Assembly (NCBI GenBank): GCA_052390115.1
Contig: JBQTHE010000032.1
Coordinates: 20,595-84,594, forward strand
From: GCA-003244245 sp052390115
GTDB taxonomy: Bacteria > Actinomycetota > Actinomycetes > Mycobacteriales > Pseudonocardiaceae
DNA: 64,000 nucleotides
Direction: 5' to 3'
Part shown: positions 8,015 through 17,473 of the stretch, in pieces
Position numbering within the stretch: the first letter of the stretch is position 1
How the letters are laid out: the number at the start of each line of letters is the position of its first letter
Made by a program: the position numbers and the translations under genes
The notes under the pieces: generated by a model
Seen by the model: the letters and a program-made list of their open reading frames with translations, nothing else
The model's database searches: none
Told to the model about the DNA's origin: nothing

Positions 8015-9432
8015 AGCCGACGGAGGACGCCCCGTGGCGTCTCCGGACGGGTCTGCTGCCCGCGGGCGACCCGCTCGTCTCCGCGCTGGAGGAGCTGGCA
8101 GGCCGCCCCCGGACGCACAGCCTGCGCGCCGTAGGGCTGATCGACGGGGCGACCGGCGAGGTGGGACCGCCGTGTGACCTCGAGGTCGTGGACGGCCGGA
8201 TCGTCGGACGGGCCCCGACGGTGCCCGCCAATGGCCGGGCCGCGCCGTGCCAGTGGTTCGCCGCGCCCGGGTTCGTGGACGCGCACGCGCACGTGTCGTC
8301 GGTGGGTGATCTCGTCGGCCTGCTCGTCTACGGCGTGACCGCGTTCCGCCAGATGTGGGGCGAGCCCGCCCACCGTTACACGGCGGGCGGGCACCGGGCC
8401 CGTACCGCCGTCCTCCCGCGGCCTTGGGTCGCCACCGGGGTCGTCGACGGTCCGGGCTCCCGCGTGCCCACCGGCGCCATGATCGTGGTGGACTCCCGGG
8501 CCGTCCGGCACGTCATGAACGAGGCGGTCGGGTTCGGGTTCGACGGCATCAAGGTCTACGACGACCTGGAGCTGCCGCTGTTCACCGAGATCGTCCGCGC
8601 AGCGGAGCAGGTCGGGCTCCCCGTCGTGGGGCATGTACCCGAGCGGGTCCCGCTGGACATTGCGCGCCGGAGCATGTGGTCGACCGAGCATCTATACGGC
8701 GTCGTGCCCAACGTGTTCCGCCTGCCCCCGGCGCGGCGCTGGCCCGCTCTCGCCGAGGCGCTCGACCGCGCCGAGGACGGTATCCACGCCCTCGCGGCGA
8801 GCTTCGCGGGCCACTTCGTGTGCCCGACGCTCACCGCATGGCGGGCACTGACCGGGGAGCGGCGCTACACCCGGCCGTCGAGCGCGGCCATCCAGCTGGT
8901 CGACGCGGGTCGCCGCCGGGGCTGGAGCATCGCGGCCAGGGAGGCCCTGGGCACCGACCGCGCTGCCGCGCAGGAGCGCGGCGCGATGGTCGACCGGCTG
9001 GGCCGCATTGCCCGCGTGCTCGCCGAGGACGGGGCGCGGCTGCTCGTCGGGACCGACTGCGGCAACCCGTTCGTCTTGGCCGGGCCCTCGTACCACAAGG
9101 AGCTGGCCGAGCTGGCCCGGGCGGGTCTGGACCTCGCCGCGCTGCTGCGGGCGGCCACCACCGAGGCGCACGAGGTCATGCGATGGTCGGAGTCCGACAC
9201 CGACGAGGCGAACTTGGTCCTCTACCGGCGGCCTCCCGCCGACGTCGGCGTGCTCGCCCGGCCGGACAGCGTCCTGGTCGACGGCGTCCTGCTCGACGGG
9301 GACGACCTGGACCACCTGTGGGGGATGCGGCTCGCGACGGCGGGGCTCGACGCCGACGTGTGGCCCCGGGGCGAGCTGGACCCTTCGGTGCCCGGGGTTC
9401 AACGGGAGAGGGAGAGAGCTGGTGCAGGCTGA
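8011..9432 (+). CDS. botAH: Metal-dependent amidohydrolase, follower-peptide removal
   Basis: 473 aa, ATG 8011 overlapping the previous stop. Amidohydrolase-superfamily features: H92-A-H94 at the end of strand 1 (F-V-D-A-H-A-H-V), later V-V-G-H-V-P and T-E-H-L-Y, and the catalytic Asp in G-T-D349-C-G-N-P. It corresponds to BotAH/PurAH, which hydrolyses the bond after the thiazoline and releases the follower. The longer follower in this cluster should pose no barrier if, as reported for PurAH, recognition is centred on the cyclised core. It is followed directly by the P450. Confidence 0.87.
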   Translation: MKPTEDAPWRLRTGLLPAGDPLVSALEELAGRPRTHSLRAVGLIDGATGEVGPPCDLEVVDGRIVGRAPTVPANGRAAPCQWFAAPGFVDAHAHVSSVGDLVGLLVYGVTAFRQMWGEPAHRYTAGGHRARTAVLPRPWVATGVVDGPGSRVPTGAMIVVDSRAVRHVMNEAVGFGFDGIKVYDDLELPLFTEIVRAAEQVGLPVVGHVPERVPLDIARRSMWSTEHLYGVVPNVFRLPPARRWPALAEALDRAEDGIHALAASFAGHFVCPTLTAWRALTGERRYTRPSSAAIQLVDAGRRRGWSIAAREALGTDRAAAQERGAMVDRLGRIARVLAEDGARLLVGTDCGNPFVLAGPSYHKELAELARAGLDLAALLRAATTEAHEVMRWSESDTDEANLVLYRRPPADVGVLARPDSVLVDGVLLDGDDLDHLWGMRLATAGLDADVWPRGELDPSVPGVQRERERAGAG

Positions 9433-10615
9433 CGAGTGTCCCGTCGCGGCCGGGTCGACCAAGACGGCGTCCGTGGACTTCGACTATTTCGCCGCGCCGG
9501 CGGAGTACCGCAGGGCGGCGGCGGAGCATGCCCGCGACGGTGCCTTCCACAGCGGGCACGGCGCCGGGTTCTGGGTGCTCACCACCTACGACGGCATCTG
9601 CGACGCCTTCCGCAACGAGGACGACTTCAGCGTCTCGCGGGTCAGCGCCGCCGAGGGCGCCGGAGAGGAGCGCTGGATCCCGCTGACCATCCAGGGCAGC
9701 CAGCACACCGAGTGGCGCCGCAGGCTGGCCCCGTGGTTCACGCCCCAGCGGGCCCGTGAGCTGACTCCCGCGATCCGGGACAACGCCCGGCGCCGGATCG
9801 CGGCGTTGACCGGGCGCGGTGAGGTGTCCTTCTCCGACGAGTTCGCTCGGCCGTACGTGGTGGAGAACCTGATGCTGGCCGTCGGCTGGCCGGGCGAGGA
9901 CCTCGAACATCTGCTGGCGATCAACGTCGCCATGCTCAAGTCGCGGGAGGAACCCGACCCGCGTGCGGCGTTCCACGCCGAGTCCGCCCTGCCCGCGCTG
10001 GAGAAATACGTCCGCGAGCACATCGAGCACCGCCGCGCCGAGCCGGTCGAGGGCGACCTGACCACCGCGACGTTCGGCTGGGAGATCGACGGCGCCGCGG
10101 TGACCGACGCCGACCGGACCTCGCTGCTGAGCGTGCTGTTCCTCGCCGGGGTCGACTCAACGGTGAACCACATGGCCAACGGCATCCAGCACCTCGCGTG
10201 CCACCAGGACGCCCGGCGGCGGTTCCGCGCCGACCCCGACGTTCGCCCGGCGGCGGTGGAGGAGTTCCTGCGGGCCAACTCGTGCATGTACCCCGGGCGG
10301 ATGGCGACCCGGGACGGCGCGGGCAGCGTCGCGCGCCGCCGTGACACCGTGCTCCTGCCGCTCGCCCTGGCCAACTCCGACCCCGAGGTGTTCCCCCAGC
10401 CCGAGCGGATCGACTTCGACCGGGAACAGAACCCACACATCGCCTTCGGCACCGGTCACCACCAGTGCCTCGGCGCCGCCTACGCCAGGGCGCAGATTCT
10501 CACGGCGTGGGAGCAGTGGCACGCGCAGATCCCCGACTACCGCCTGCCGTCGCCGGCCAACGGCTCGGAGCCGCCGTTCCTGCGCAATGTCTATGACCTG
10601 CGGCTGATCTGGTGA
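9422..10615 (+). CDS. botCYP: Cytochrome P450, oxidative decarboxylation to thiazole
   Basis: 397 aa; GTG 9422 with a purine-rich GGGAGAGGGAGAG just upstream, overlapping the previous gene by 11 nt. P450 hallmarks: haem-thiolate loop F-G-T-G-H-H-Q-C349-L-G, K-helix E-x-x-R in E-E-F-L-R, and I-helix A-G-V-D-S-T, where the first position of the usual Thr pair is Ser. The BotCYP counterpart converts the C-terminal thiazoline carboxylate to the decarboxylated thiazole. No ferredoxin or reductase gene lies in the cluster, so redox partners must come from elsewhere. Confidence 0.88.
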   Translation: MQADECPVAAGSTKTASVDFDYFAAPAEYRRAAAEHARDGAFHSGHGAGFWVLTTYDGICDAFRNEDDFSVSRVSAAEGAGEERWIPLTIQGSQHTEWRRRLAPWFTPQRARELTPAIRDNARRRIAALTGRGEVSFSDEFARPYVVENLMLAVGWPGEDLEHLLAINVAMLKSREEPDPRAAFHAESALPALEKYVREHIEHRRAEPVEGDLTTATFGWEIDGAAVTDADRTSLLSVLFLAGVDSTVNHMANGIQHLACHQDARRRFRADPDVRPAAVEEFLRANSCMYPGRMATRDGAGSVARRRDTVLLPLALANSDPEVFPQPERIDFDREQNPHIAFGTGHHQCLGAAYARAQILTAWEQWHAQIPDYRLPSPANGSEPPFLRNVYDLRLIW

Positions 10616-10622
10616 GAACCCC

Positions 10623-12566
10623 ATGAGCGATGCCAGGCGAGTGACACTCGTGTCGATGCCGTGGAACAACGTGTTCCGGCCGTCGATCCAAGTCGGAATC
10701 CTGCGCTCGGTCGCGGAGTACGAGGGCTGGCACGTCGACTCGAACTACGCCTACCTGGACTTCTACGCGCTTGCGCCGCGGATGCTCGGGCTCGAGCTGG
10801 CCGACTGGGCGAAGGCCTACGAGCTGGTCTCCGAGGGGCTGTACCACCTGTCGGTCGGCGACTGGATCTACACCCAGTGCCGCAGCGAGACCGCGGCGTG
10901 CGCGGAGTACTTCGAGCTGCTGCGGTCCAAGGGCATCGACGAACCAACGATCGCGCTGGTCGACGCGCTGCGGCCGGTGGCGGAGCGGCACGTGGAGGAG
11001 ACCACGGCGGCCATGCTCGGCTCAGCGCCGGACGTCATCGGTTTCACCACCACCTTCAGCCAGAACGGCCCGACCCTCGCGGTAGCCGAGCAGCTCCGGG
11101 CCGGGGGGTACACCGGGACGATTGTGCTGGGCGGCAGCAACTGCGAGGGCCCCATGGGCCGCACGCTACTGGCCAAGTTCTCCGCCATCGACGCGGTCGT
11201 GGACGGGCCCGGTGAGGAGGCGTTCGTCGCGTTGCTGCGGCAGGTCGCGGCCAGGCGGCCGCTGCGCTCGGTTGGCAGGCTCGTCGTGCGGCAGCAGGAG
11301 GTCCCGGCGCAGCGGGCCGAACCCGACGAGGAGGTTTCAGCCGAGCAGTTGTGCGTCCCGACGCCGAACTACGACGGCTTCTTCGAGCAGCTGAACTCAG
11401 TTGGACTGCACCAGCTGGAGTCGGACATCACGCTGCCGGTGGAGTTCTCCCGCGGCTGCTGGTGGGGCGCCAAGACGCACTGCACGTTCTGCGGCCTCAA
11501 CGGGGCAACCATGCGGTACCGCAGCAAGCACCCCGACTCGCTCGCCGACGAGCTGCGGTACCTGATGGATCGCTACGGCGTGCTGGACTTCTTCGCCGTC
11601 GACAACATCCTCGACCTGGGATACCTGGAGACCGCGTTCCCGCTGGTGGAGCGGCTGGAAACCGACCACTCCCTGTTCTTCGAGGTGAAGGCGAACATGG
11701 AATGGGCCGATATTCGCAGTATCCGCCGGGCGGGTGTCCGTTCGGTCCAACCGGGAATCGAAAGCCTGAGCACTGAGGGATTGCGCGCCCTGAAGAAGGG
11801 CGCCACCGCATTTCAGAACGTGCGTTTCCTGCTCGGATGCGCCGAGTTCGGCGTCCTGCCGGTGTGGAACATCCTCACCGGATATCCGGGGGAGACGCCC
11901 GCGTCCCTGCTCACGCAGATCAACCTGGTCCCCTCCCTGAGCCACCTGGAACCGCCGGACGCCGACATCCTGGCCGTACACTTCGATCGGTTCAGCCCGT
12001 ACGTGGATAATCCGGAGTCCTACGGACTTGCGCTGTCGCAGCCGTTCCCTGGTTACCGTTTCGCCTATCCAGAGCTGTCCGGGCAGGATCTGTGGGACAT
12101 CGCCTACCATTTCGAGGGCGATTTCGACGACGACGCCCGCAACGCCGACCTGCGGACGCGGCTGGCGACCCGGGTGCGGCTCTGGAAGGCCCACCACCGG
12201 ACCGCCCGGTTCACCTACCGGCTGGGTTTCTCCTGCGTGGTCCTCACCGACCAGCGGCCGGGATTGCCCCGAGAGCAGACCACACTGAGCGGTGACGAGG
12301 CGCGGCTATTCCGGGCCATCATCGGCGGCACCCGCTTGCGCGACCTGCAGGCTCAGGGGTGGGACGGCGCCGGCTGGGAGCCGACCCTCGAGCTCCTGCA
12401 GGCCTGGCAGCGGCGTCGGTGGGTGATGCTCGAGGGGACGAAGGTGATCGCGCTCGCGGTCCGCCACCAGCCCTCGGCCTACCGTTGCCCACCCGCAAAG
12501 GGGACACCCAAACGCGCCAGGGCTCTCATCCCGCTCACCCTGGAACCGAAGAAGGTCGGAATTTGA
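10623..12566 (+). CDS. botRMT3: B12-dependent radical-SAM C-methyltransferase 3 (bottromycin)
   Basis: 647 aa, ATG 10623. Collinear with methyltransferase 1 over its whole length, for example L-V-S-M-P-W-N near the N terminus and P-S-A-Y-R-x-P-P-A-K-G at the C terminus. Cluster motif C279-X7-C287-X2-C290. It corresponds to BotRMT3/BtmK, linked to methylation of core Pro. Its closeness to methyltransferase 1 suggests duplication or gene conversion. An 89-bp gap to the regulator gene follows. Confidence 0.9.
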   Translation: MSDARRVTLVSMPWNNVFRPSIQVGILRSVAEYEGWHVDSNYAYLDFYALAPRMLGLELADWAKAYELVSEGLYHLSVGDWIYTQCRSETAACAEYFELLRSKGIDEPTIALVDALRPVAERHVEETTAAMLGSAPDVIGFTTTFSQNGPTLAVAEQLRAGGYTGTIVLGGSNCEGPMGRTLLAKFSAIDAVVDGPGEEAFVALLRQVAARRPLRSVGRLVVRQQEVPAQRAEPDEEVSAEQLCVPTPNYDGFFEQLNSVGLHQLESDITLPVEFSRGCWWGAKTHCTFCGLNGATMRYRSKHPDSLADELRYLMDRYGVLDFFAVDNILDLGYLETAFPLVERLETDHSLFFEVKANMEWADIRSIRRAGVRSVQPGIESLSTEGLRALKKGATAFQNVRFLLGCAEFGVLPVWNILTGYPGETPASLLTQINLVPSLSHLEPPDADILAVHFDRFSPYVDNPESYGLALSQPFPGYRFAYPELSGQDLWDIAYHFEGDFDDDARNADLRTRLATRVRLWKAHHRTARFTYRLGFSCVVLTDQRPGLPREQTTLSGDEARLFRAIIGGTRLRDLQAQGWDGAGWEPTLELLQAWQRRRWVMLEGTKVIALAVRHQPSAYRCPPAKGTPKRARALIPLTLEPKKVGI

Positions 12567-12664
12567 GACAGCGGCACGGATAGGGCGTGGGGCCTGCGCG
12601 GTGCCTGCTATTTTAGTTCGTAACGACCGCGCTCCCCTCGAATAGCGACCAGAAGGTGGATAAG

Positions 12665-13201
12665 GTGCAGACGGCAGACCCCGACGAGCGTCCTCCCTCC
12701 TGTGGTGACCTCGTCGGCATTCTCGCCGAGCCTGCCCGGCGCGCCGCTTTCGCCGCTCTTACCCTCGGCGCAACTTCGCTCGGCAAGGTCGCGGAGATGG
12801 CGCACCTGAAGCCCGCCGCAGCCGCCGCGGCACTCCAGAAGCTGGTCGACGGCAAGCTCGCTGTGGTCGACCGGGAGACGAATACCTACGAGCTCGTCGA
12901 GGATGCATTCCGCCGGGCGATCCGGGCGGAAGCGCGGGTGTCCGGCCGCGGCGGCGGTGACGGCGCGGGCGCTTACTTCCGGCGCGGCAGGCTGACCGCC
13001 ATTCCCGGCAATCCGGAGGTGCGCGCCCGGGTGCTGCCGGTCGTGGCGGACTCGTTCACGCCCGGTGAGATCTATTCCGAGGCCAAGGTCAACGCGCTGT
13101 GTGGCGAGTGGCTCGACGACTGGGCGACGCTGCGCCGGGCCCTCGTGGATGAGGGGCTGCTGCGTCGCGACCACACTGGTACGGCCTACGAGCGCGCCTG
13201 A
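12665..13201 (+). CDS. botR: Bottromycin cluster regulator, winged helix + DUF2087
   Basis: About 178 aa. GTG 12665 is preferred because AAGGTGG ends 5 nt upstream; GTG 12656 in the same frame overlaps that site. The N-terminal half looks like an ArsR-type winged helix (L-A-E-P-A-R-R-A-A-F-A-A-L-T-L-G). The C-terminal half is DUF2087-like (F-R-R-G-R-L-T-A-I-P-G and Y-S-E-A-K-V-N-A-L). It corresponds to BotR/BtmL, reported as a modulator of the cluster. It is 2 bp from the peptidase gene and is probably cotranscribed with it. Confidence 0.85.
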   Translation: MQTADPDERPPSCGDLVGILAEPARRAAFAALTLGATSLGKVAEMAHLKPAAAAAALQKLVDGKLAVVDRETNTYELVEDAFRRAIRAEARVSGRGGGDGAGAYFRRGRLTAIPGNPEVRARVLPVVADSFTPGEIYSEAKVNALCGEWLDDWATLRRALVDEGLLRRDHTGTAYERA

Positions 13202-13203
13202 GG

Positions 13204-14676
13204 ATGATCCGCGTCTCGGCCACCGCTGATCCGGCGCCCGCGGATGTCGTCGCGCGGCCATGGCACTCCGCCATGTCGCACGGGGACATGTCGCACGGGG
13301 GCACCCGGCCGAGTAACTTTTGCCTGCAGCGCGGCTTTGTGGCCAGGGCGGGGCAGGTCGTCGCCGAGCCCGCGCCGGACGGCCGCTCGGTGATCCTCAA
13401 CGTCGGCCTCGGCCCGGCCCTGTTGGCCACCCCGGCGACGTTCCGCCGGGCCGCAGCCGCGGCCGTCCGAGCCGCGGGCCCGGCCCGCACGCTGCGCCTC
13501 GATCTCGCCGCGCTTGACGACAGCGTCGTGACCGCCTACGACCGGGCCCGGGCCCTGGCGGAGGGCGCCGCGCTGGCCGCCTACCGCTACGAGGGGTACC
13601 GATCGGGGGGCACGGCGGTGACGCTAGCCGACATCACCGTCGTCACCGCGGAGCACACGGCCGTCGCCGATGCCCTCGCCGCCAGTGCGGGCACGTGCCT
13701 GGCCCGCGACCTCGTCAACTGCCCCGGCGGGGAGCTCACGCCCGCAGAGTTCGCCCGCCGCGTCCAGCTCCTCGCCGAGCAGGACGGGCTCGCCTGCACG
13801 GTCTATGCCGGAGACCATCTCGATGAGCTGGGCCTAGCGGGTCTGGCCGCCGTCAGCCGGGGGTCCCGGCAGCCGCCGCGGTTCGTGGAAGTCGAGTACA
13901 CCCCGCCCCCGGACGCGCCGTCGGCGCCCACGGTCGGGCTCGTCGGGAAGGGCATCACGTTCGACTCCGGGGGGCTGTCGCTCAAACCGTCGGAGGGGAT
14001 GCGCTCGATGAAGGCCGACATGGGCGGCGCGGCCGCGGTCGTCGGCGCGATGGCCGCCGTGGCGCGGCTGGGGCTTCCCGGGCGGGTGCGGGCCTACCTG
14101 CCGCTGGCCGAGAACATGCCGGGTGGCGATGCGCTGCGCATCGGGGACGTGGTGCGGCACCTGGACGGCACGTCCACCGAGATCCTCAACACCGACAACG
14201 AGGGCCGCGTGGTCCTGGCTGACGTTCTGGTCCGGGCGTCCCAGCCGGGCCGCGCCGACTTCGTGGTTGACATCGCCACCCTCACCTCCGCTGCCGCCCA
14301 CAGCCTCGGCACCCGGGCGGGCGCCCTGTTCGCCACCGACGATCGGCTCGCCGCCGCCGTGCTCGCGGCCGCGGCCCAAGCGGGCGAGACGGTATGGCGC
14401 CTGCCCCTTCTCGACAGCGAGCGCAGGCACCTGCGCTCGACCGTCGCAGACCGGGTGAACTGCTCCCACCGTCCCGGCGATTCGATCCAGGCGGCGCTGT
14501 TCCTGCGCGACTTCGTCGCGGCCGGGACGCGCTGGGCACACTTGGATATCGGCGCAGCCGCCTTCAACGACGAGGGCCCCTACGACGAGGTCCCGCACGG
14601 CGGGACCGGGTTCGGCGTGCGCACGCTGGTCGAACTGCTGCGGATCCTGTCGAGGGACAACGCCCCCGCCCGGTGA
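13204..14676 (+). CDS. botP: M17 leucyl aminopeptidase, removes initiator Met
   Basis: 490 aa, ATG 13204. M17 metal ligands and active site are in order: K249 and D254 in G-K-G-I-T-F-D-S-G-G, D272 in M-K-A-D-M-G-G, and the signature N329-T-D-N-E-G-R335-V. The Ala of the usual N-T-D-A-E-G-R is Asn here. BotP cleaves Met1 from the precursor, freeing the Gly amine needed for macroamidine formation. It is the last gene of the cluster, convergent with the two-component system. Confidence 0.88.
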   Translation: MIRVSATADPAPADVVARPWHSAMSHGDMSHGGTRPSNFCLQRGFVARAGQVVAEPAPDGRSVILNVGLGPALLATPATFRRAAAAAVRAAGPARTLRLDLAALDDSVVTAYDRARALAEGAALAAYRYEGYRSGGTAVTLADITVVTAEHTAVADALAASAGTCLARDLVNCPGGELTPAEFARRVQLLAEQDGLACTVYAGDHLDELGLAGLAAVSRGSRQPPRFVEVEYTPPPDAPSAPTVGLVGKGITFDSGGLSLKPSEGMRSMKADMGGAAAVVGAMAAVARLGLPGRVRAYLPLAENMPGGDALRIGDVVRHLDGTSTEILNTDNEGRVVLADVLVRASQPGRADFVVDIATLTSAAAHSLGTRAGALFATDDRLAAAVLAAAAQAGETVWRLPLLDSERRHLRSTVADRVNCSHRPGDSIQAALFLRDFVAAGTRWAHLDIGAAAFNDEGPYDEVPHGGTGFGVRTLVELLRILSRDNAPAR

Positions 14677-14738
14677 CCAGGAGTGCCTGCTCGACTGGGT
14701 CGTCGTGGACGACGAGCCGCTTTCCGAAATTCGCTCGC

Positions 14739-15466
14739 TCACGGCGGCGGCCAGTCAATGGGCGGGGTCTCCCAGATGCGTCGGTACTTCTCGAGATTCT
14801 TGATGTAATGAACAACCGCGGCGACGCGCCGGTTGCGCTTGCCAGGCCCTTCCGGTCCGCGAAACCGAGCTTGTCGAAGATCGTGGTGCAACGCATTGCG
14901 ATGGTCTTGTCACTCAGGTCGAAGATGTCCGCGATCGCTTTGTTGGTGTGCCCCTCGACCACCAGTCGCAGCGTCTCGGTCTCGATGGCCGTGAGGTCCT
15001 CACCAAGGCGGTTCCGGCCGCGCAGTGGCAGCAGGGCCGCTTTGATCTTTGCATCGAGCACATTGCGTCCCTCCTTGATGAGTGCGATTGCGCGAACGAT
15101 CTCACGGGTGTGGGGTACCCGGTCCTTGATGAGATAGCCGACACCGGTCGTGTTACCGTCGAGCAACCTGAGCGCGCACAGCTCGGAATCGAAATTGGTC
15201 AACATGAGAACACCGATGTCCGGAAGCTGGGCCTTCAGCCAGAGCCCCATACGCAATCCGGTCAAGTCCTCGCCCGAGCCGACATGCACATCAAGTATCG
15301 CGACGTCGAACCGCACCGTGGTGACCAGCTCCCGCATCTCGGCGGCCGTCTCGGCGATACCGACCACCGCGATCCCGGCTTGCACCAGGTCCCCGGACAA
15401 CCACCTGTTGTGGTTGGGGGAATCGTCGAACAGGACAACCCGGTCGCGGCCCTTCTCGCCGGTCAT
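14739..15466 (-). pseudogene. NarL/LuxR-type response regulator, probable C-terminal frameshift
   Basis: Receiver domain with phosphoacceptor Asp in V-A-I-L-D-V-H-V-G and the conserved Lys in Y-L-I-K-D-R-V, then a LuxR helix-turn-helix (G-H-T-N-K-A-I-A-D-I-F). In the frame of the start, the protein runs on to 14564 with an arginine-rich nonsense tail. Near 14836 a one-base shift gives the expected end, R-V-A-A-V-V-H-Y-I-K-N-L-E-K-Y-R, stopping at 14739. The domains before the shift are intact, so the protein may still work, or the shift may be a sequencing error. Its start overlaps the kinase stop (ATGA). Confidence 0.7.
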
Positions 15467-17223
15467 GCGCCACCGGACCGTTCGCCGCCGCGAGGCAGCG
15501 GCAACAGGGCTGCTACCCGTACCCCACCTCGTGGTGATCTGCTGATCTCGACCGAGCCGTTGAAAGGCTCGACCCGGGCGCTCATGTTGGCCAGACCCTT
15601 GCCGCGAGCCCCATGACCGGCCGGGGGTAACCCCTGACCGTCATCGTCGATCCGAATGCGGAGATCACCCGCGGTCTCCTCGACCGAGATCCATACCGTC
15701 GACCCTCCACTGTGCTTGATGGCGTTCTGCAGTGCCTCGCTGATGAGAAAGTAGGCGGCCAGCTCGATGCGTTCGGGCCACCGCTGATCCGAGCTGTGGA
15801 ACGGGATGTCGATGACGACTTCGATGTCGTCGTCGTTGAGCCCGAGGCTGCGGACCCGGGTGGCAATGGCCCCCGCGAGGCCGTCGTGTCGCAGCCCCGC
15901 CGGGAATACATCGTTCACGATCTGCCGGAGCCTCGACTGCAGATCGACAGCTTCCTGGGCCAGAGTGCGCAGGCTGTTCTCCACCGGCCGGTTGCCGGGC
16001 AGTTGACCCGCGATGCCGGTGATGCCGCGGATCACGATCGCCAGCGGGGTCTGAGTGTCGTCGTGCAGATCCCGGCTGATCCGGGCCCGTTCGGCGTGTT
16101 GTCCGTCGAGCACGGCCCACTTGCTGCTCTCGTCCAGTCGCCGGCGGGCTATCGCAGCGACTGTCATGGCCGTGACAGCCTGCATCAGCAGGCGCTGGTA
16201 GGCGAGTTCCCGGTCGTGGACCAGCAAGGCCGCCGGCTCTCCGGCGAGGAACAGGATCGTCCAGGCATGCTCCCGATCGGTCAACGGGTCGCGCTCCGGT
16301 CCCTGCCCGTCCCGGGCCCAGGCACCGTCAGCCCAGGCGTAAAGCCGCAGCCCCGGATCGCCCAGTGCGGTCGCAATAGCCTGTTCCAGGTCGTCGACGT
16401 CACCGGCGAGGTTGCGCCACGCGTCGCGTGCGGGTGCAGTGATGTTCACCGCCCCCAGTACGAGACCGACCGCGGCAGCCATCAGGGCCAGCGCGTAACC
16501 CAGCAGCGCGATCTGCTGGGGCAGCTCGGCACGCCACGACTCGAGTCCTGCCGCGGCGACCGCCGCACCACCGGCAGCCGCTGCCGCAATCCAGAACACG
16601 CCGAACGACCGCCGCTGCGCGCGGATAGCCCGGCGGTAGTGGACGACCACGAGTGCGGCGGCCGCCGCGGCGAGTGGAGCCCCGACGTAGGTGGCGACCC
16701 GGGCCCACGTCGAGTAATCGTCCGTCACATTGCCGAACGTCGACCGGTCGAGGTAGGGGCGAATTTCGAGATAACGCAGGAACTGGGTCACCGGGACGAC
16801 CACGTACAGCGCGATGACGACGAGACGGTCCAGGCGACCGACCAATCGCCCGTTGGGCACCATGAGCGCCAGATGCGCGAAGACGACCACGTTGAGGTGG
16901 TAGAACGTGAAGCCGACGACGAACAGCAACTCCTGGTCGAAGGCCTGCAGATCGCCGAGGTACCACACGCCGCCGAGGAACACGCAGAACGGACCGAGGA
17001 AGCTACCGGCGCGCTGGACCCAGAGGATGGTTCCGCCCAGCACGAAAGGCAACCCCACGAGCTGGATGGGAATTGCCACCCAGAGCGGCTGATCGTAGGA
17101 ACCCCACGCCCGGACGACCACCAGGGCGATGAGCGTGAGCAGTGCGGCTGCGACCGCGATCGGGGTGAGGCGGGCAAGCGAGCGCAGCAGGCCGCGGCGC
17201 GCAGACGGCACGGAGTCGACCAT
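15463..17223 (-). CDS. Membrane sensor histidine kinase, HisKA_3 type
   Basis: 586 aa from ATG 17223 (GGAG 8 nt upstream); the frame is open to 17343 but without a better start. About eight transmembrane helices fill residues 15-290. A dimerisation/phosphoacceptor region follows with His in R-I-S-R-D-L-H-D-D-T, and a HATPase_c domain with E-A-L-Q-N-A-I-K-H-S, D-D-D-G-Q-G-L and G-L-A-N-M. It phosphorylates the response regulator encoded just downstream. The signal is unknown. Two-component pairs are not a standard part of bottromycin clusters. Confidence 0.85.
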   Translation of the reverse strand: MVDSVPSARRGLLRSLARLTPIAVAAALLTLIALVVVRAWGSYDQPLWVAIPIQLVGLPFVLGGTILWVQRAGSFLGPFCVFLGGVWYLGDLQAFDQELLFVVGFTFYHLNVVVFAHLALMVPNGRLVGRLDRLVVIALYVVVPVTQFLRYLEIRPYLDRSTFGNVTDDYSTWARVATYVGAPLAAAAAALVVVHYRRAIRAQRRSFGVFWIAAAAAGGAAVAAAGLESWRAELPQQIALLGYALALMAAAVGLVLGAVNITAPARDAWRNLAGDVDDLEQAIATALGDPGLRLYAWADGAWARDGQGPERDPLTDREHAWTILFLAGEPAALLVHDRELAYQRLLMQAVTAMTVAAIARRRLDESSKWAVLDGQHAERARISRDLHDDTQTPLAIVIRGITGIAGQLPGNRPVENSLRTLAQEAVDLQSRLRQIVNDVFPAGLRHDGLAGAIATRVRSLGLNDDDIEVVIDIPFHSSDQRWPERIELAAYFLISEALQNAIKHSGGSTVWISVEETAGDLRIRIDDDGQGLPPAGHGARGKGLANMSARVEPFNGSVEISRSPRGGVRVAALLPLPRGGERSGGA

Positions 17224-17423
17224 CCGGTCTCCGACATAGGTGATGTACGTCGGAAATGGTGCGGAGGTGCCGATCACCCCGACACCCTGACACCCGGTAC
17301 CGGCCGGCACCAGAGAGAAAACTCTGGGCGGCTGCTCGATCACCGGCTGTCTCGGGCATCCGAGATAGCCAGAACTTTATCCCTGTCGATAGCCCCGGCG
17401 ACCTGGTCCCCTGGATCCGTGAC

Positions 17424-17446
17424 GGTCGCGGACCCCCTCCGCGACC
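17424..17446. repeat. 8-bp inverted repeat before lipoprotein gene
   Basis: GGTCGCGG, 7-nt loop, CCGCGACC, about 28 bp before the lipoprotein start. It could be an operator or a stem in the leader RNA; nothing decides between them. Confidence 0.35.
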
Positions 17447-17473
17447 GCCCCCTCAGAAAGGCGAGGAAGCGCG

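Noticed and set aside
12567..12664. Promoter for botR in the gap after methyltransferase 3
   Set aside because: The AT-rich TATTTTAG could be a -10, but no -35 at proper distance is visible; too weak to list.
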